A stretch of DNA of 64,000 nt from Lithospermum erythrorhizon. Lineage: Eukaryota > Streptophyta > Magnoliopsida > Boraginales > Boraginaceae. The notes under the pieces were generated by a model. That model made no database searches, had not been told where the DNA came from, and saw nothing but the letters and a program-made list of their open reading frames with translations. The translations under genes were made by a program, and so were the position numbers. Shown in pieces: positions 62,040 to 64,000 of the stretch. The stretch is taken from the NCBI GenBank assembly GCA_019722365.1, contig JADFUC010002054.1, forward strand, positions 186,001 to 250,000, in the 5' to 3' direction. Position 1 is the first letter of the stretch. Each line of letters starts with the position of its first letter.

Positions 62040-64000
62040 CTACGAAAAAAGAAAAAATAATAATTTTCGATTCGGCGATGGGACAGGGATAGTATAAATA
62101 ATTTCGATGATAATATTATTTTGTAAATTATTTGAGCCGAATTACATTTATAATTTAGTAGGAATAACCGGGGGCAATTCGAGTTAAGTTAGATCGTTAG
62201 GTTGTCCGATAACTCGATTCGCTCGTTTCCCGTGCGGTTTTCGTGACTTAGGGGTTAAGTAACCTAAATTTCATCCTTATCATCACTATTCACTCAAAAT
62301 ATCACAAATTTTCTTCATCTTCTTTCTTCATTTGGGCCGAGACCCTGGCAGGAGCAAAACAAAATTTTTCTACTCTTCAGGATTCTTCCTTTTGTTTAGC
62401 ATTATAAACATCCTCCAGAGTGGAGTTAAGGTTTTGACATCTTTCTCTGATTTCGAGGTAAGAAAGTAGGTTTTGGTTGATTTTGAGGTTGACTTTTTGA
62501 TTGACATTTTCATAATTCAATTTTGATGAATCTTAGTTAGTTATGGGTTCTATAGCGTATATAAAGTGATAATTCATGATTTAGAAATTTTGTTTGAGGG
62601 CGTTATGGCCCGAGTTGACTTTAGGTTTCGTTGTCTTTTTTGGGTTGATATTTTTTAAGACTTTAAATGTGTAGGAGGAGTATATTGGGACCTTATTATA
62701 GTTATTGTGATATTAAATTGGTGATTTAAAATTGATTAAAAGCGGTTAGGTTGAAAAAGTGTTAATTCCCAGTTGAGTTAATTGATATTTCGGGTATAGG
62801 TTGCTTTAATTATGGACTGTTGATTAACTAAAATGACTTATCGAGTTGATTTGTAATGATTAAGTAATAAGATGGAATTATAGCGAGAGATCGATTGGGT
62901 TGTGTCGATGGGATTATAATTCGATAGTTTATCCGTCATATTATTTGTTTAGAGACAATTTCCCTAAGAGTTGATTATGTATCTTACAGAAGCAGCAGGT
63001 ATAGTAGTAGGTGCTTGATTATACTTTCTAGGTGTTTGTTTAGGCGTTGATCGTGAAAAAGGAGATTCTTGTGATTGTGTTCGCGGAGGTTTGTGAGTAG
63101 CTAGCGGTGAGTACTTATCGCGGTGTTACTTCGTATTCATTTAAATTGTGTAGACATATTATTGTTGTATGATTATGTGTGATTTATTTGTGTGAGCCCG
63201 TGATATGATTATGTGATTGATTATAATGCAGGCGTTGAAATTGCTTGAGGGTAAGTAATAGCTTGAACTCCCAGCTTATATTTCGATTTATGGCCTTGGC
63301 GTGACACATGATTACGTGGCCCTTGTCGGCGATTGTGTTTGCCCTTACGATTGTGAGATGTTTTAGGCGTATTGCTTGGATATTGTTTAGGGTAGAGTAA
63401 ATTTGGTTATTGAGGTGATAGTTAGAGTTATCTATTACTTGAGGTGACTTAGTATCGAGGATTTGACTATGTTGGGATGATTAGGGGTTAGGTATTTCTC
63501 GGCTTCATACTTGGGGATATCTGGCGATATGTGCCTTATACTTAGTGTATAAGGCGGTGTACATATACTTAGTGTATAGGCGGTGTGCTTATCACTTTGG
63601 TGTATGGAGTCTTGCGATGTTCCTTATACTTTGTGTATAAGTGCGGTGTCGCGCTATACTTTGTATAGAAGATGCGGTTTTATTATCTTTGCGGTATAAG
63701 TGCGGGGTGATTATTGATTAGTCCATTCCTGCAGGTAGACGGATTGAGCATATGCGCATTAGAGGTTGGTATACTGGTGGGGATATGAGAGATAGGAGGT
63801 TTGATGACTAGAGTTTTAGTCGTTGTTGAGTCTCTTGATTTCTTTCTGGAATTGTGTGCTTGCTGAAACCTTCTATTATATCTTCATGTATTATGTAGAA
63901 CTTCGCAATGCTGGAATCGTGTTGTATATTTAGGTAGTCCACGGATATATGTTTCATTCATATTTGACTATTATATTATTGATTGACTCGTTCCGTATGG
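62040..64000 (+). mobile_element. Gypsy (T1-family) LTR, plus sense, truncated by window end
   Basis: It starts near tacgaaaaaagaaaaaata, the counterpart of the T1 LTR start, and follows the T1 LTR in reverse complement. Anchors are gttgacttt repeats at 62460-62520, tagtaggtgcttgattatac at 63006 (T1 near 17040), a palindromic array at 63500-63720 and ttctattatatcttcatgta near 63872 (T1 near 15870). About 0.7 kb of LTR should remain beyond the window, with a gag-pol or a solo end following. Confidence 0.7.
63500..63720 (+). repeat. Palindrome-bearing tandem array in right-end LTR
   Basis: Units such as cttatacttagtgtataagg are near-perfect dyads and repeat about every 35-45 bp. Confidence 0.75.

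Noticed and set aside
1..64000. tRNA, rRNA, organelle-derived DNA or telomeric repeats
   Set aside because: None recognised on either strand; the tRNA-like words are retroelement primer-binding sites.

Overview
The window looks like nuclear DNA from a dicot plant. It is AT-rich, and long stretches without genes are packed with decayed LTR retrotransposons. The one intact protein-coding gene I can support is a two-exon cytochrome P450 of the CYP76 family on the minus strand. Its protein most resembles the CYP76B group (geraniol 8-hydroxylase-like), which is widespread in asterids, so an asterid is a reasonable guess, but nothing here proves the order. I see no rRNA, tRNA or CRISPR, and no second intact gene.

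Layout. 1-2.65 kb: plus-strand gypsy-type LTR cut by the window edge. 2.65-5.25 kb: non-coding 3' flank of the P450 with a foldback repeat. 5.25-11.52 kb: the P450 gene, exon 2 (5250-5873) and exon 1 (10626-11516) separated by a 4.75 kb intron loaded with repeats. 11.5-15.2 kb: promoter side with a duplicated ~158 bp unit, a TRIM-like short LTR with a primer-binding site, and a relic of a hAT transposase N-terminus. 15.25-23.90 kb: minus-strand gypsy element 'T1' with 2.7 kb LTRs, PBS, gag, protease, RT and RNase H relics but no visible integrase. 25.16-36.42 kb: plus-strand copia element 'A' with decayed gag-pol; its 5' LTR is split by a 2.72 kb solo gypsy LTR. 36.4-39.9 kb and 57.5-58.5 kb: two halves of a minus-strand Tat/Ogre-like gypsy element. 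Its gag was cut by copia element 'B' (39.90-57.52 kb), whose 3' LTR was in turn cut by a gypsy chromovirus 'T2' (47.89-57.36 kb). 58.55 kb: a CACTA-type transposon terminus. 59.2-59.4 kb: scrambled fragments of the P450 exon 1. 62.0-64.0 kb: start of another plus-strand gypsy LTR that runs off the window.

The best supported structural result is the nest Tat gag > copia B > chromovirus T2. Direct target-site duplications (ATAGCT/ATAGCT and GTTTT/GTTTC) and continuing gag codons on both sides of copia B fix the order of events. Copia A and copia B share LTRs, leader and 3' UTR, but B has about 4 kb of non-coding DNA where A has gag-pol, so they look like an autonomous/non-autonomous pair. All chromovirus-type LTRs carry a tandem array at about the same place, but the array sequence differs between lineages.

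All retroelement coding regions are broken by stops and frameshifts. LTR pairs differ mostly by clustered short indels, so part of the apparent decay may come from the assembly consensus. No wholly new biological system is evident; the nested and scrambled structures are the notable content.
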